This document shows positions 1 to 7,906 of a stretch of 64,000 nt of DNA, piece by piece. The stretch covers positions 1 to 64,000 of the forward strand of contig NZ_LIXJ01000014.1 of the NCBI RefSeq assembly GCF_001905795.1, in the 5' to 3' direction. Position 1 is the stretch's first letter, and each line of letters starts with the position of its first letter. A program made the translations under genes and the position numbers. This DNA comes from Streptomyces sp. CB01580 (GTDB lineage: Bacteria > Actinomycetota > Actinomycetes > Streptomycetales > Streptomycetaceae). A model generated the notes under the pieces. It did no database searches and had not been told where the DNA came from. It saw nothing but the letters and a program-made list of their open reading frames with translations.

Positions 1-788
1 TCCTCTGGTACGTCGTTCCGGCACCGCGCGCCTTCGACGTGAAGCCCCTGGAGTACGACCTGACGCCGTTCGCGGGCATCCTCAACGACGGGCGTGAACA
101 CCGCGTCGAGGTGTCGGTGGCGGGCGTGCCCGAGGGACAGAGCGGCTGGAGCACGCCCGCCAACGTACTCGTCTGGCAGGACGAGAACAGCAGGACGGTC
201 ACCGGGGCGCTCACCCGCCACGAGGAGAGCGACCCGTCCAACACGACGACGCACACGCCCGGTCCGCTCCACCGCCAGGACACCGAGGGCGGCCACCGGC
301 TCACCGTCTCCGGCTACCTGAACACCTCCCACGGTCGTGTCGTCACCACCGTCGGCCGGACCGTCGCCAACACCTCCACCCACCGCTGGACGGAGGACGA
401 GAACACCGACGGCCTCAAGGCCCGCTGGAGCGACGACGAGACGGTGACCGTGGACGGCCGCGGCCCGGCGCGCGTCACGCACACGAACCGCGCCTACACC
501 GTGGACGGCGAGATCACGGTCGACTCCGCCGACAGGCTGCGCACCGTCATCACCCTCGGCGACCACGCGAGGACCTCGACCACCCGGGCCGGCAAGCGCG
601 TCTCCTGGTCCCGGCTCGACGACACCTACACCGGCGACGCCGCCTGGACGCTGAACGTCCCGCGCGACCAGCGCCGCGCCGTGGGCACGTCCGGCGAGCA
701 CTACCGGCTCATCGGTTCCGAGGGCTGCTACGACCGCACGATCCGGACCGAGCAGGGAACGCTGACGCAGGACCGCCGGATCTGCTGA
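1..788 (+). CDS. Peptide-N-glycosidase A-like amidase, C-terminal part (5' end outside window)
   Basis: The frame is open from base 3 to the TGA at 788, so the window starts inside the gene and about 261 residues remain. They resemble the C-terminal half of the PNGase A family (peptide-N4-(N-acetyl-beta-glucosaminyl)asparagine amidase A), which removes N-glycans from glycoproteins. Typical stretches are WYVVPAPRAFDVKPLEYDL, GREHRVEVSVAGVP and the late SWSRLDDTYTGDAAWTLNVP. The fragment is beta-rich and has no membrane segment. In Streptomyces such enzymes are normally secreted, but the signal peptide would lie outside the window. The GTG at 39 continues a longer frame and is not a real start. 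The family call is good; substrate is inferred from the family. Confidence 0.75.
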   Translation, partial: LWYVVPAPRAFDVKPLEYDLTPFAGILNDGREHRVEVSVAGVPEGQSGWSTPANVLVWQDENSRTVTGALTRHEESDPSNTTTHTPGPLHRQDTEGGHRLTVSGYLNTSHGRVVTTVGRTVANTSTHRWTEDENTDGLKARWSDDETVTVDGRGPARVTHTNRAYTVDGEITVDSADRLRTVITLGDHARTSTTRAGKRVSWSRLDDTYTGDAAWTLNVPRDQRRAVGTSGEHYRLIGSEGCYDRTIRTEQGTLTQDRRIC

Positions 789-1083
789 CCCGGGCCCTGC
801 CCGCGGCCCGCCGCCGTTCGGCCGCGGGCCGCGCCGCGCGGCGTCCGGTGCGTGCGATCGCGCGGGGCGCCGCGCGGCAGGCGGCCGTTCGGAGTGGCGG
901 TGCCGCCGATGCGACGAGGCCGACCAGGAGGGCCTTCATGACTCATGTCCCGTCCGTCGTACGGCTGTCGGGCGCCGGAACTCCGGCCGCAGCGGGAAGC
1001 GCGGTCACCTTCGCCGCCATCCGCAGGAATGCGCTCCCCGGAAAACCGGAAAGCCGAAGAAGCGGAAAAGCCGGAAATGCAGA

Positions 1084-1115
1084 AATCCCGCCCGATCTTG
1101 CGATCGGACGGGATT
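1084..1115. terminator. Hairpin terminator between PNGase-like gene and tRNA-Ala
   Basis: Arms 1084-1097 and 1102-1115 pair over 14 bp with one mismatch around a TTGC loop. It lies between two convergent units (PNGase-like gene on plus, tRNA-Ala on minus) and could end both. The rest of 789-1156 shows no convincing gene; ORFs there are short and Arg/Pro-rich. Confidence 0.6.
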
Positions 1116-1156
1116 CTCGTCACCGCTCTTGATCTGACTCAAGAACAGTTGTGCGG

Positions 1157-1230
1157 TGGACCTGAGGGGATTTGAACCCCTGACCCCCTCGATGCGAACG
1201 AGGTGCGCTACCAGACTGCGCCACAGGCCC
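1157..1230 (-). tRNA. tRNA-Ala (anticodon CGC)
   Basis: On the minus strand the 74 nt fold into a full cloverleaf. The acceptor strand starts GGGCCTG and pairs with CAGGTCC, with A as discriminator. The D-arm region reads GCGCAGTCTGGTAGCGC. The anticodon stem CCTCG/CGAGG closes loop TTCGCAT, and the T-arm is GGGGTTCAAATCCCC. The anticodon CGC reads Ala codon GCG, which is very common in this genome. CCA is not encoded. The gene lies downstream of sepX on the same strand. Confidence 0.95.
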
Positions 1231-1326
1231 TTGCAACGAGTGAAACTCTAGCATCCCCGCGCGGGTGCTCGGAAATCCGGTCCTCGCTGGTCAGCCGAGG
1301 CGGCCTCGCGGCGAGGGCCGCGGGGC

Positions 1327-2445
1327 TCACTCGTTGGCGGCACGGGGACGGTCGCCGTCCTCGTACTGGTCGAACAGCGGGGTCCGGCCGCGGTCACGGG
1401 TGCGCCGGGGCACGCCGGCGCGCCGACGGGGCGCCGGGTCGACGGGGGGCGCCTCGGGATGCGAGGTGCCCGTCCGCGTGGGTTCGGCGGCGCTGGAGCG
1501 GGCCGCGCTCCAGGTCTCCGGGTCGCCCACCTCGACGCCACCCGTGGCGCGCGGGGCGACCGGGGCGGTGACGTACGTGGGCAGCGGGACCGGGACGGGC
1601 TCCCAGCTGTCGCCCTGGGCCGGGCCGCGCTGGCGCTGCTGGTCGACCCACTCCGCATGGTCCGTCTGCTCGACGAGGGCGCGGCGGTCCGCCTCCTGCG
1701 GGGAGAGCGCGTGGGCGGGCTCGGGCTCGGGGCGGCGCGCCTCGGGCTCCTCGTCGGGCTCGGCGGGGACGGCCTCGGCCGGCTGCTGCCTGCGGGGACG
1801 GTTCTCGCGCAGCTGTCGCGCCGCCGCCTCGGCCCGGCGCCGGTCCATGGTGAAGGCGAACCGGCGCCGCTCCTGGGCGCGCAGATGCACGATGTACGTG
1901 CTCAGCAGCACCGCCGGAACCGCGGGCGCCCAGAGGAAGGCGAGGCCGCCGACCGCCGCGACGATCGCCCCCAGGGTGAAGGCGAGGAACAGGACGACGG
2001 TGGTGCGCCGACGGCGCGCGAGGACCTGGAGGCGCTGGGCCCGCCGGGCGCGCTCGGCATCCGTACGGCCGGAGCGCGGGCGTGCGCGCCGCGCCGGTTC
2101 GGGACGCTTCCGGTCCGTACGCTCCGGCGCACGCGCCGGGTCGTGCAACCCGGCTCCGGTATGCGCCTCGGGCGCGGCGAAGGCCCGGACGTCCACGGAG
2201 TCCATTCGGTCCGTGACGACATCCGGGTCGGCGTCGGGGTCGGCCTCCTCGCCGGTGCGCTCCCGCAGGTCCTTGACATACCGGCGCTCCATGGCCGCCC
2301 GGCCGGACAGCAGCCGGATGGCCGTGCTGAAGCGTTCCGTCGGACGAGCCTCGTTGAGTTCGTCCTGCCTGCGGAGCCACATCGGCACCAAGTAGGCGGC
2401 CCAGGCCCCGACGATGACTGCGTAGATGAGGCCGCTGCTGCTCAC
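1327..2445 (-). CDS. sepX: Divisome membrane protein SepX / gephyrin-receptor GlpR
   Basis: The 372-residue membrane protein has an N-terminal transmembrane helix (SGLIYAVIVGAWAAYLVPM), then a conserved juxtamembrane block WLRRQDELNEARPTERFSTA. A charged linker follows, then two more hydrophobic helices at roughly residues 148-187 and a long Pro/Arg/Glu-rich tail. This is the actinobacterial SepX/GlpR family. SepX supports septation and Z-ring stability in Streptomyces, and GlpR recruits the gephyrin-like protein Glp to the divisome in corynebacteria. A gephyrin-like MoeA homologue lies about 2.3 kb upstream on the same strand, which fits that partnership. A 160-nt gap separates it from the upstream acetyltransferase gene, so it may have its own promoter. 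The start is ATG/GTG-type at 2445, placing the first helix at the N terminus. Confidence 0.9.
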   Translation of the reverse strand: MSSSGLIYAVIVGAWAAYLVPMWLRRQDELNEARPTERFSTAIRLLSGRAAMERRYVKDLRERTGEEADPDADPDVVTDRMDSVDVRAFAAPEAHTGAGLHDPARAPERTDRKRPEPARRARPRSGRTDAERARRAQRLQVLARRRRTTVVLFLAFTLGAIVAAVGGLAFLWAPAVPAVLLSTYIVHLRAQERRRFAFTMDRRRAEAAARQLRENRPRRQQPAEAVPAEPDEEPEARRPEPEPAHALSPQEADRRALVEQTDHAEWVDQQRQRGPAQGDSWEPVPVPLPTYVTAPVAPRATGGVEVGDPETWSAARSSAAEPTRTGTSHPEAPPVDPAPRRRAGVPRRTRDRGRTPLFDQYEDGDRPRAANE

Positions 2446-2607
2446 GTCTCACACCGTAGAGGGGTTTGCACGGAGCCATCGGCCAATTGGGCCGGTGTGT
2501 CGCGCAATCCCGCTGATATCAAGTGCTTTTTTTGTGATTGTTCCGATCAAACATGGAGGTTTGGGTGTTCGTTTGTGACCCATGCCGATCGATATCGAAC
2601 ATCTATT

Positions 2608-3363
2608 TCATTTTTCGGGGGCCCCGGGCCCCTCGGACGTCTCGGATCCGCCCTGTCGTCCGGGCCCCTCCGGCCCGCGCGGTTCCTCGGTCCCCCCGGC
2701 CGGTCCCTCGGAGGTCCCGGCCGTCCCGGACGCGCTCGGGTTTCCCGATGCCCCGGACCTCGTACGGTGCCAGCGCCTGAGCAGGCCGTCGGGGATCTCC
2801 TCAGCGGTGAGCGCGTAGATCAGGTGGTCCCGCCAGGCGCCGTCGATGTGGAGGTAGCGGGGGCGCAGCCCCTCCTCCCGGAATCCCAGTTTCTCGACGA
2901 CCCTTCTGCTGGGCCGGTTCTCCGGACGGATGCACACCTCGACGCGGTGCAGTCCGACCCGGCCGAAGCAGTGGTCGACGGCGAGGGCGACCGCGGTCGG
3001 CATCACGCCGCGGCCGGCCACCTCCCGGTCGACCCAGTAGCCGATGTGGCCCGAGCACATCGAGCCCCAGGTGATCCCGGCGACCGTGAGCTGACCGACC
3101 AGCCGGCCCCGGTACTCGATGGCGAAGGGCAGCATCCGGCCCGCGTTGGCCTCGGCGCGCAGGTGGCGCACCATCTGACGGTACGTGGGGCGCTGGGCCA
3201 CCGGCGCGCCCGGGGCGGGCGGCGGCACGGTCGCCTCCCAGGGCCGCAGCCAGTCGCGGTTGCGCTGATTGACCTCGCGCCACATGCGCTGGTCACGCAT
3301 CCTCACCGGGCGCAGGGTGATCTCGCCGTCGGTGAGGACCACCGGCCAGGTCGGAACGTTCAG
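2608..3363 (-). CDS. RimJ/RimL-type GNAT N-acetyltransferase with apparent CTG start
   Basis: 251 residues. The body from NVPTWPVVLTDGEITLRPVR onward is a RimJ/RimL-like GNAT domain: acetyl-CoA loop near REVAGRGVMPTAVALAVDH, then NRPSRRVVEKLGFREEG. RimJ/RimL enzymes acetylate N termini of ribosomal or other proteins; the substrate here is unknown. The last 50 residues are a Gly/Pro/Ser-rich tail. No ATG, GTG or TTG sits at the conserved N terminus. A CTG (3363-3361) overlaps the mog stop as CTGA, with GGGAG 6 nt upstream, exactly where other family members start. The ORF extends upstream only as a shadow of mog. Start confidence is moderate; domain call is high. Confidence 0.85.
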   Translation of the reverse strand: MNVPTWPVVLTDGEITLRPVRMRDQRMWREVNQRNRDWLRPWEATVPPPAPGAPVAQRPTYRQMVRHLRAEANAGRMLPFAIEYRGRLVGQLTVAGITWGSMCSGHIGYWVDREVAGRGVMPTAVALAVDHCFGRVGLHRVEVCIRPENRPSRRVVEKLGFREEGLRPRYLHIDGAWRDHLIYALTAEEIPDGLLRRWHRTRSGASGNPSASGTAGTSEGPAGGTEEPRGPEGPGRQGGSETSEGPGAPEK

Positions 3364-4058
3364 TTGGGGCTCCCGGGTCGGGGGTGATCGCCGCCGCGCA
3401 ACTGGTCGACGGCGTGCACCAGGAGGCGTTCGAGGACGGCGAGGCCGTCGCGCACCCCGCCGGTGGAGCCGGGCAGGTTCACGATCAGCGTGCCGCCCGC
3501 GACACCGGCCAGCCCCCGGGAGAGCGCGGCGGTGGGCACCTTGTCGCGTCCCTCGGCACGGATCGCCTCGGCGATGCCGGGGATCTCGTGGTCGAGGACG
3601 CGGCGGGTGGCGTCGGGGGTGCGGTCGGTGGGCGAGATGCCCGTACCGCCGGTGGTGACGATCACGTCGTATCCGGCGGAGACGCCGTCGCGGAGCGCCC
3701 GTTCCACCGGGTCGCCGTCGGGCACGACCCGCGGGCCGTCGGCGGCGAAGCCGAGCCGGGTGAGCGCCTCGACGATGAGCGGGCCCCCCTTGTCGGCGTA
3801 GACACCGGCGGAGGCGCGGTGGGAAGCGGTGACGACGAGGGCCGTGTACGGGGCGGTCGGTGCGCCACCGAGCGGCGCGTCTCCGGACGGCGCGTCTCCA
3901 GGCGGCACGTCGGTCGTCCCGGGCTTCTGGTCCGGTCCGTCGGGCGTCTCGGTCCTCTGGTCCGGTCTGCCGGGAGTGATGCTGTCCGGTCCGCCGGGTG
4001 TCGCGCCGGACGTCGCCGGGGCGTCGTCGGCCGTGGGGCCGGCTCCGGAAGCGGTCAT
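3360..4058 (-). CDS. MogA/MoaB family molybdenum cofactor protein
   Basis: 232 residues. The domain from about residue 68 (TALVVTASHRASAGVYADK) has the MPT-binding signatures TTGGTGISPTDRTPDAT and NLPGSTGGVRDGL. MogA/MoaB enzymes adenylylate molybdopterin before metal insertion. The first 65 residues are a Pro/Gly/Asp-rich, repeat-like extension (DAPSGDAPLGGAP) that is unusual for a family of about 160-190 residues. The ATG overlaps the moaC stop as ATGA (4055-4058) and the stop overlaps the next start as CTGA, so moaC, mog and the acetyltransferase are probably translationally coupled. Confidence 0.88.
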   Translation of the reverse strand: MTASGAGPTADDAPATSGATPGGPDSITPGRPDQRTETPDGPDQKPGTTDVPPGDAPSGDAPLGGAPTAPYTALVVTASHRASAGVYADKGGPLIVEALTRLGFAADGPRVVPDGDPVERALRDGVSAGYDVIVTTGGTGISPTDRTPDATRRVLDHEIPGIAEAIRAEGRDKVPTAALSRGLAGVAGGTLIVNLPGSTGGVRDGLAVLERLLVHAVDQLRGGDHPRPGSPN

Positions 4059-4582
4059 GCGTCCGTTCCGTCCTCATCGGTGTGCCGGGGGGCGTCGGAC
4101 GTGCCGGTGCGGCGGTAGTCGCCCGACGCGCCGCCCGACTTCTCCTCGACCCGTACGTCCGTGACGACCGCCGCCTTGTCGACGGCCTTGACCATGTCGA
4201 TCACCGTGAGCGCGGCGACGGAGACCGCGGTCAGGGCCTCCATCTCGACGCCCGTGCGGTCGGTCGTCCGCACGGTGGCGGTGATCTCCACCGCGTCGTC
4301 GGCGACCACCAGGTCCACCTCGACGCCGGAAAGGGCCAGCGGGTGGCAGAGCGGGATCAGGTCCGGGGTGCGCTTGGCTGCCATGATCCCCGCGATCCGG
4401 GCGGTGGCCAGGGCATCGCCCTTGGGGAGGCCCTCGCCACGGAGCAGTTCGACGACGCGCGGCGAGACGAGGACCCGGCCGCCGGCGCGGGCCACCCGCG
4501 CGGTGACGTCCTTCCCGGAGACGTCGACCATGCGGGCCGCACCCGTGTCGTCGATGTGCGTCAGCCTGTTCTGCGTACTCAA
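4055..4582 (-). CDS. moaC: Cyclic pyranopterin monophosphate synthase MoaC
   Basis: 175 residues from the TTG at 4582 (first residues STQNRLTHIDDTGAARMVD, as in Streptomyces MoaC), with GGAG just upstream. MoaC, with MoaA, turns GTP into cyclic pyranopterin monophosphate, the first step of molybdenum-cofactor synthesis. Family motifs are visible: IAGIMAAKRTPDLIPLCHPL with the substrate-binding LCHPL, GVEMEALTAVSVAALT, and the MVKAVDK active-site lysine segment. The open frame extends to 4672, but the extra residues are Arg/Pro-rich and not conserved. Confidence 0.93.
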   Translation of the reverse strand: MSTQNRLTHIDDTGAARMVDVSGKDVTARVARAGGRVLVSPRVVELLRGEGLPKGDALATARIAGIMAAKRTPDLIPLCHPLALSGVEVDLVVADDAVEITATVRTTDRTGVEMEALTAVSVAALTVIDMVKAVDKAAVVTDVRVEEKSGGASGDYRRTGTSDAPRHTDEDGTDA

Positions 4583-4705
4583 CTCACTCCGCCTCGCGGT
4601 AGCGCGCCGGTTGCCCGCTCGGCCCGCACCGGGGTGCGGGCCCGGGGCCCGGGATCGTCCCCGGGAAGGCACAGCGGCAGATACCGTACCGCCACCGCCC
4701 GGGGA

Positions 4706-6013
4706 TCAGCGGAGCAGGACTACCTCGGTGTCGGTGCCGGGCTCGGCGGACGTGACGTCCTCGGGCAGCACGATCAGCGCGTCCGCCCGGGCGAGGGCCG
4801 CGACCAGATGCGATCCGGCGCCGCCGACGGGGCTGACCGTCCCGGCCTCCGCATCGTACGTACCGCGCAGGAACTGGCGGCGTCCGGCCGGCGAGGAGAG
4901 CGCCTCGTCGGCCTTCAACGTGGCCCGGACCGTGGGCCGGCGCAGGTCCGCGAGGCCCATCAGGGCGCGGATCGCGGGCCGTACGAACAGCTCGAAGGAG
5001 ACGTACGCCGAGACGGGGTTGCCCGGCAGCGCCAGCAGTGGCGTGTGGTCGGGGCCGATCGAGCCGAAGCCCTGCGGCTTGCCCGGCTGCATGGCGATCC
5101 TGCGGAAGTCGACGCCGCCGGGCCCGTCCGCGTCGTCCACCGACGACAGAGCCTCCTTGACGACGTCGTACGCGCCGACGCTGACGCCTCCCGTCGTGAC
5201 GACGATGTCCGCGCGGATCAACTGGTCCTCGATCGTGGCGCGGAGCGTGTCGGGGTCGTCCGTGACGGCGCCGACGCGATAGGCGATCGCCCCCGCGTCC
5301 CGGGCGGCGGCCGTCAGGGCGAAGCTGTTGGAGTCGTAGATGCGGCCACCGGTCAGTTCCTCGCCGGGCTGGGCGAGTTCGGCGCCGGTCGAGATGACGA
5401 CGACGCGCGGCCGGGGGCGCACCTTCACCGTCGCACGGCCGATCGCGGCGAGCAGCCCGATCTGCGGCGGGCCGATCACCGAACCGGCGGGCAGGGCCAG
5501 TTCGCCCGGCTTCACGTCGCTGCCGCGGTCCCGGACATGGGCGCGGGCCTCGACGGAGCGGTGCACGCGGACCTCGCCGCCCGCACCCTCCGGGGCGTCG
5601 CCATGGGCGCGCATGGCCTCGGCGGGGCCGCCGCCCGTACCTCCGTCGGTCCACTCGACCGGAATCACCGCCTCGGCACCGGCCGGCAGCGGGGCTCCGG
5701 TCATGACGCGGGCGGCCTCGCCGGGGCCGACGCTCCGGCCGCCGGGCAGTCCGCCGCTGCCCGCAGCGACGTCACCGATGACGGTGAGCACCGCGGGGAA
5801 CTCCTCGTCGGCGCCCTCGACATCGGCGACGCGGACCGCGTACCCGTCCATCGAGCTGTTGTCGAAGGGGGGCAGGGCGATCTCCACGAAGACGTCCTCG
5901 ACGAGGACGCAGCCCTGCGCGTCGTGCAGTTGCAGCTCGATGGGTTCGAGCGGGCGCACCGCGCCGAGAATGTCGTCCAAGTGCTCGTCCACCGACCACA
6001 TCGTGCTGCTCAA
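4706..6013 (-). CDS. glp: Gephyrin-like molybdotransferase Glp / MoeA
   Basis: 435 residues from TTG 6013, which lies 4 nt after the galU stop; ATG 6001 is an alternative. Conserved MoeA features: WSVDEHLDDIL at the N terminus, PPFDNSSMDGYAVR, RVMTGAPLPAGAEAVIPVE, the MPT-binding VTTGGVSVGAYDVVKE, and MQPGKPQGFG followed by LPGNPVSAYVSFELFV. MoeA inserts molybdate into adenylylated molybdopterin. In actinobacteria the paralogue next to galU and sepX/glpR is the moonlighting protein Glp, which binds FtsZ and GlpR at the septum. The shared neighbourhood favours that role; catalytic activity may also be kept because moaC and mog lie just downstream. Confidence 0.9.
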   Translation of the reverse strand: MSSTMWSVDEHLDDILGAVRPLEPIELQLHDAQGCVLVEDVFVEIALPPFDNSSMDGYAVRVADVEGADEEFPAVLTVIGDVAAGSGGLPGGRSVGPGEAARVMTGAPLPAGAEAVIPVEWTDGGTGGGPAEAMRAHGDAPEGAGGEVRVHRSVEARAHVRDRGSDVKPGELALPAGSVIGPPQIGLLAAIGRATVKVRPRPRVVVISTGAELAQPGEELTGGRIYDSNSFALTAAARDAGAIAYRVGAVTDDPDTLRATIEDQLIRADIVVTTGGVSVGAYDVVKEALSSVDDADGPGGVDFRRIAMQPGKPQGFGSIGPDHTPLLALPGNPVSAYVSFELFVRPAIRALMGLADLRRPTVRATLKADEALSSPAGRRQFLRGTYDAEAGTVSPVGGAGSHLVAALARADALIVLPEDVTSAEPGTDTEVVLLR

Positions 6014-6017
6014 GGTG

Positions 6018-6920
6018 CTACATCTCCTCGGTGACGTAACTGCGGAGCCAGGCCCTGAAGTCCGGGCCCAGGTCCTCACGTTCGCACGCGAGCCTGACAA
6101 TGGCACGGAGGTAGTCGCTCCGGTCGCCGGTGTCATAGCGGCGCCCCTTGAAGACGACGCCGTGCACCGGGCCGCCGACCTTCTCGTCCTCGGCGAGGAG
6201 CTGGAGGGCGTCGGTCAGCTGGATCTCACCACCGCGGCCCGGCTCGGTCCGGCGCAGTATCCCGAAGACGGCGGGATCGAGGACGTAGCGGCCGATGATG
6301 GCGAGGTTGCTGGGCGCCTCCCCCGGCTCCGGCTTCTCGACCAGGCCCGTGACGCGCACCACGTCGCCGTCGGGGCCGGGTTCCACGGCCGCGCAGCCGT
6401 ACATGTGGATCTGCTCCGGCGCGACCTCCATCAGCGCGACGACGCTGCCGCCCTCGCGCTCCTGGACCTCGACCATGCGGGACAGCAGCGGGTCGCGCGG
6501 GTCGATCAGGTCGTCGCCGAGGAGGACCGCGAACGGCTGGTCCCCGACGTGCGGCGCCGCGCACAGCACCGCGTGGCCGAGACCGCGCGGGTCGCCCTGC
6601 CGTACGTAGTGCATGGTCGCCAGGTCGCTCGACTCCTGGACCTTCCGGAGCCGGTCGGCATCCCCCTTGCGGGTGAGGGCGGACTCCAGTTCGTAGTTGC
6701 GGTCGAAGTGGTCCTCCAGCGGACGCTTGTTCCGGCCGGTGATCATCAGGACGTCGGAGAGCCCGGCGGCCACCGCTTCCTCGACGACGTACTGGATCGC
6801 GGGCTTGTCGACGACAGGCAGCATCTCCTTGGGAGTGGCCTTGGTGGCCGGCAGAAAGCGGGTACCGAGCCCTGCGGCCGGGATGACGGCCTTGCTGATC
6901 CTGCGGTGCGACATAGTCAT
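6018..6920 (-). CDS. galU: UTP-glucose-1-phosphate uridylyltransferase GalU
   Basis: 300 residues. The nucleotidyltransferase signature KAVIPAAGLGTRFLPATKAT and following PKEMLPVVDKPAIQYVVEEA are diagnostic. VLLGDDL, GLVEKPEPGEAPSNLAIIGRY and the late VFKGRRYDTG also fit GalU. It makes UDP-glucose for cell-wall and storage polymers. It is first gene of the galU-glp cluster; the glp start is 4 nt after its TAG. ATG 6920 is taken as start (MTMSHRRIS); ATG 6914 is equally possible, and no strong Shine-Dalgarno is visible. It is divergent from the cyclo-ligase gene across about 100 nt. Confidence 0.93.
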   Translation of the reverse strand: MTMSHRRISKAVIPAAGLGTRFLPATKATPKEMLPVVDKPAIQYVVEEAVAAGLSDVLMITGRNKRPLEDHFDRNYELESALTRKGDADRLRKVQESSDLATMHYVRQGDPRGLGHAVLCAAPHVGDQPFAVLLGDDLIDPRDPLLSRMVEVQEREGGSVVALMEVAPEQIHMYGCAAVEPGPDGDVVRVTGLVEKPEPGEAPSNLAIIGRYVLDPAVFGILRRTEPGRGGEIQLTDALQLLAEDEKVGGPVHGVVFKGRRYDTGDRSDYLRAIVRLACEREDLGPDFRAWLRSYVTEEM

Positions 6921-7025
6921 GCGCAGAACGATAACCGGCACGCATGGGCGGAAGGTGAGGGTCCGGTTAACTTTGTACGCCTATATACGCATACGAGAGG
7001 TTCAGGGTATCCGTTGAACAGCGAG

Positions 7026-7670
7026 ATGTCCGAAAAGGCCCGTATCAGGCGTGAACTGCTCGCCGCTCGACGCCTTCTGACCGGGGAAGACGCGGAAAAC
7101 GCCGCAACGGTTCTGTCCCGGAGCGCATTGGATCTGCCGGAGCTCGCCGGGGCCCGTACCGTCGCCGCCTATGTCTCGGTCGGGAGCGAGCCGGGCACCC
7201 GCGTGCTGCTGGACGCGTTGCGCGCCCGGGGCGTACGGGTGCTGCTGCCGGTGCTCCTGCCGGACAACGACCTGGACTGGTCGGCGTACGAGGGCGCCGA
7301 CCGCCTGGTGCGGGCCGGGCGCGGGCTGCTGGAGCCGGACGGGGAACGGCTGGGCCGGGACGCCGTCCTGGAGGCCGACGCCGTGCTGCTGCCGGGGCTC
7401 GCGGTGGACGCGCGGGGGATGCGGCTGGGGCGCGGCGGCGGCAGCTACGACCGGGTGCTGGCACGGCTCACGGCGGCGGGGGCGCACCCGGCGCTGATCG
7501 TCCTGCTGTACAACGACGAGGTGGTCGCCCGGGTTCCGGCGGAACCGCACGACCACCCCGTGGACGTGGTGGTGACTCCGGCCGCGACCCGCAGGACGGG
7601 GCGCACAGCACCCCGGGAGGGCGGCGCGGGGCCCGGGACGGGCCGCATGGAGCCCGGTACGGAGCGCTGA
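7026..7670 (+). CDS. 5-formyltetrahydrofolate cyclo-ligase family protein
   Basis: 214 residues from ATG 7026; TTG 7014, in frame, is an alternative. 5-FCL converts 5-formyl-THF to 5,10-methenyl-THF using ATP. Family features: KARIRRELLAARR near the N terminus, VAAYVSVGSEPGTR, LLPVLLPDNDLDW, and the phosphate-binding LGRGGGSYDRVL. DHPVDVVVTPAATRR ends the fold. The last 20 residues are a Gly/Pro/Arg tail. The gene starts a plus-strand unit divergent from galU. Confidence 0.9.
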   Translation: MSEKARIRRELLAARRLLTGEDAENAATVLSRSALDLPELAGARTVAAYVSVGSEPGTRVLLDALRARGVRVLLPVLLPDNDLDWSAYEGADRLVRAGRGLLEPDGERLGRDAVLEADAVLLPGLAVDARGMRLGRGGGSYDRVLARLTAAGAHPALIVLLYNDEVVARVPAEPHDHPVDVVVTPAATRRTGRTAPREGGAGPGTGRMEPGTER

Positions 7671-7690
7671 ACGAAACGTTCGGGGCCCGG

Positions 7691-7777
7691 GACGGGCCGT
7701 TCCGGGCTCCGGCGGGGCGCGGTCATCCCCGCTGGCACCTGGTACCGGCACGACGGGCCGTTCCGGGCTCGGGCGGG
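7691..7777. repeat. Imperfect direct repeat in intergenic region
   Basis: A 27-bp segment beginning GACGGGCCGTTCCGGGCTC occurs at 7691-7717 and again at about 7752-7778 with one substitution. It lies between the cyclo-ligase stop and the terminator. It encodes nothing recognisable. Confidence 0.6.
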
Positions 7778-7814
7778 GCCGCGCGGCCTGAAGCTCGCGC
7801 GGCCCGAAAGGCGA

Positions 7815-7850
7815 AGGCCGGGACCTCTCACGGTGGAGAGATCCCGGCCT
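7815..7850. terminator. Bidirectional hairpin between convergent genes
   Basis: AGGCCGGGACCTCTC pairs with GAGAGATCCCGGCCT across a short loop (one mismatch). It lies between the cyclo-ligase gene (plus) and the penicillin acylase gene (minus) and probably ends both transcripts. Confidence 0.75.
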
Positions 7851-7906
7851 CCTACGACGCGCGCCCGGTCACGGCCCGGCGGTCGGGCCACGGCCCGGGG
7901 GCCGGA

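Noticed and set aside
2589..2598. TCGATATCGA palindrome between the acetyltransferase and sepX genes
   Set aside because: A 10-bp palindrome alone is weak evidence; no second copy or matching regulator was seen.
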